A DNA stretch of 5,598 bases. It comes from an uncultured bacterium (GTDB lineage: Bacteria; Verrucomicrobiota; Kiritimatiellia; CAIKKV01; CAITUY01). This document shows positions 4,685-5,598 of this stretch, one piece after another; position 1 is the stretch's first letter; every line of letters begins with the position of its first letter. The position numbers were made by a program, and so were the translations under genes. Location of the stretch: contig CAIZMS010000037.1 of NCBI GenBank assembly GCA_903934155.1, positions 1 to 5,598 on the forward strand. The letters are read 5' to 3'. The notes under the pieces are model-generated. The model did not search any database. It saw nothing but the letters and a program-made list of their open reading frames with translations, and was not told where the DNA came from.

Positions 4685-5598
4685 ATGCTGGATATTAAAT
4701 TGATTCGGGATCATGAGGAGACGGTTCGGCAGGGGCTGAAGGCTCGCAACGCGAGTTTGGAATTTCTCGATGCCGTTGTGGCGGATGATACTCAACGCCG
4801 GAAACTGGTGACAGAAGTCGAAACCCTCAAGAACCAGCGCAATGTGGTGTCGAAGGAAATCGGCATGCTGAAAAGCAAGGGGCAGGATACCACGGCGACC
4901 CAGAAATCCATGCGAGACTTGGGTGACCTGATTGCCCAAAAGGACAACGAGGTCCGGGATCTCGAGGCGCGCCTGAAGGACAACCTGCTCCGCATTCCCA
5001 ATCTTCCCCACAGCAGCCTGCCCGTCGGCACCGATGCTTCCGCCAATGTGGTCGTTCGCAGTTATGGTACGCCACGCCAGTTCACTTTTCAGCCGAAGGG
5101 CCATGTTGAGGTGGGCGAGAAGCTTGGGATTTTTGACTTTGCCCGCGGTGCCAAGATGACCGGGTCGGGGTTCCCGCTGTTCCTCGGGATGGGCTCGAAA
5201 CTTCAGCGCGCCCTGATCCAGTTCATGCTGGATCTGCACACGACCGAGCATGGCTATACGGAAATGCTGCCTCCGTTTGTGGTCAATACCGCCTCGATGA
5301 TCGGAACCGGCCAGCTTCCGAAAATGGCGGAGGACATGTATCACGCTACCGATGATCTATGGCTGATCCCGACGGCCGAGGTGCCGGTGACGAATTACTA
5401 CCGGGACGACGTCATTGATAAACCGCTTCCGGTTTACCTGACGGCCTATACACCCTGTTTCCGTCGCGAGGCCGGTGCGGCCGGCAAGGAGACCCGGGGT
5501 ATTATCCGGGTGCACCAGTTTGACAAGGTGGAGATGGTGAAGTTTGTCGAGCCCTCCACGTCCTATGCCGAGTTGGAGACGCTGGTAACGAATGCCGA
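4685..5598 (+). CDS. serS: Seryl-tRNA synthetase (partial, 3' end outside the window)
   Basis: Class II synthetase charging tRNA-Ser (and tRNA-Sec where present) with serine, in the cytoplasm; a homodimer. I read 304 codons, open to the window edge, against about 420-430 for a full enzyme. It begins MLDIKLIRDHEETVRQGLKA, the typical bacterial start. The N-terminal tRNA-binding helical hairpin spans about 28-103, joined by RIPNLPHSSLPVG (103-115) to the core. There, GEKLGIFDFARGAKMTGSGF (144-163) and KLQRALIQFMLD (172-183) cover motif 1, TAEVPVTN (230-237) is the serine-binding loop, and FRREAGAAGKETRGIIRVHQ (259-278) is motif 2. Motif 3 lies beyond the edge. GSGF replaces the GSRF of many enzymes, a variant I recall from several phyla. 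The start is supported by GGGGTGA upstream and by the candidate promoter, so it is probably its own transcription unit. Confidence 0.97.
   Translation, partial: MLDIKLIRDHEETVRQGLKARNASLEFLDAVVADDTQRRKLVTEVETLKNQRNVVSKEIGMLKSKGQDTTATQKSMRDLGDLIAQKDNEVRDLEARLKDNLLRIPNLPHSSLPVGTDASANVVVRSYGTPRQFTFQPKGHVEVGEKLGIFDFARGAKMTGSGFPLFLGMGSKLQRALIQFMLDLHTTEHGYTEMLPPFVVNTASMIGTGQLPKMAEDMYHATDDLWLIPTAEVPVTNYYRDDVIDKPLPVYLTAYTPCFRREAGAAGKETRGIIRVHQFDKVEMVKFVEPSTSYAELETLVTNA

Noticed and set aside
4616..5344. Antisense frame of 242 codons opposite serS
   Set aside because: SerRS motifs are unmistakable on the plus strand. The antisense product has no recognisable features.

Overview
The window is GC-rich bacterial chromosome. 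It holds five plus-strand genes concerned with RNA and translation: a DEAD-box RNA helicase (RhlE type), asparaginyl-tRNA synthetase (asnS), thiamine-monophosphate kinase (thiL), the t6A tRNA-modification ATPase tsaE, and the first two thirds of seryl-tRNA synthetase (serS), which runs off the right edge. The proteins look bacterial. AsnRS ends in the Bacillus-like form (a Gly-Phe-Gly-Leu-Gly active-site motif and a C-terminal Tyr-Pro). SerRS has the Gly-Ser-Gly-Phe-Pro variant, and ThiL has the shortened middle with a His-Leu-x-Phe-x-Pro-Arg stretch. From memory these last two recall the Bacteroidota and Planctomycetota-Verrucomicrobiota-Chlamydiota lineages. That placement is a weak inference; no rRNA or marker phylogeny is available here.

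Layout: 1-58 is a promoter region with a good sigma70-type match. The helicase is at 59-1369. A 58-base gap carries a small inverted repeat and then a strong Shine-Dalgarno sequence for asnS (1428-2936). The 273-base gap at 2937-3209 is filled almost completely by a highly structured, AT-richer palindromic element (about 2949-3192) that ends 17 bases before the thiL start. thiL (3210-4145) and tsaE (4129-4578) overlap by 17 bases and look translationally coupled. A 106-base gap holds a candidate promoter and ribosome binding site for serS (4685 to beyond 5598).

The genes fit a translation-housekeeping neighbourhood: two aminoacyl-tRNA synthetases, a tRNA modification factor acting on ANN-decoding tRNAs (which include tRNA-Asn and the AGY-decoding tRNA-Ser), and an RNA helicase. 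thiL (thiamine diphosphate synthesis) is the functional outsider and seems to ride with tsaE.

Two things stand out. The first is the asnS-thiL intergenic element. It has 25-base terminal inverted repeats carrying an ACGGAGAY tandem motif, and two related hairpins of 46-48 bases lie inside them as inverted copies, with a central palindrome between. The second is an insertion of about 66 residues in AsnRS, predicted by eye to be a two-helix coiled coil, placed between class II motifs 2 and 3. No CRISPR array, transposase gene, tRNA or rRNA gene was seen.
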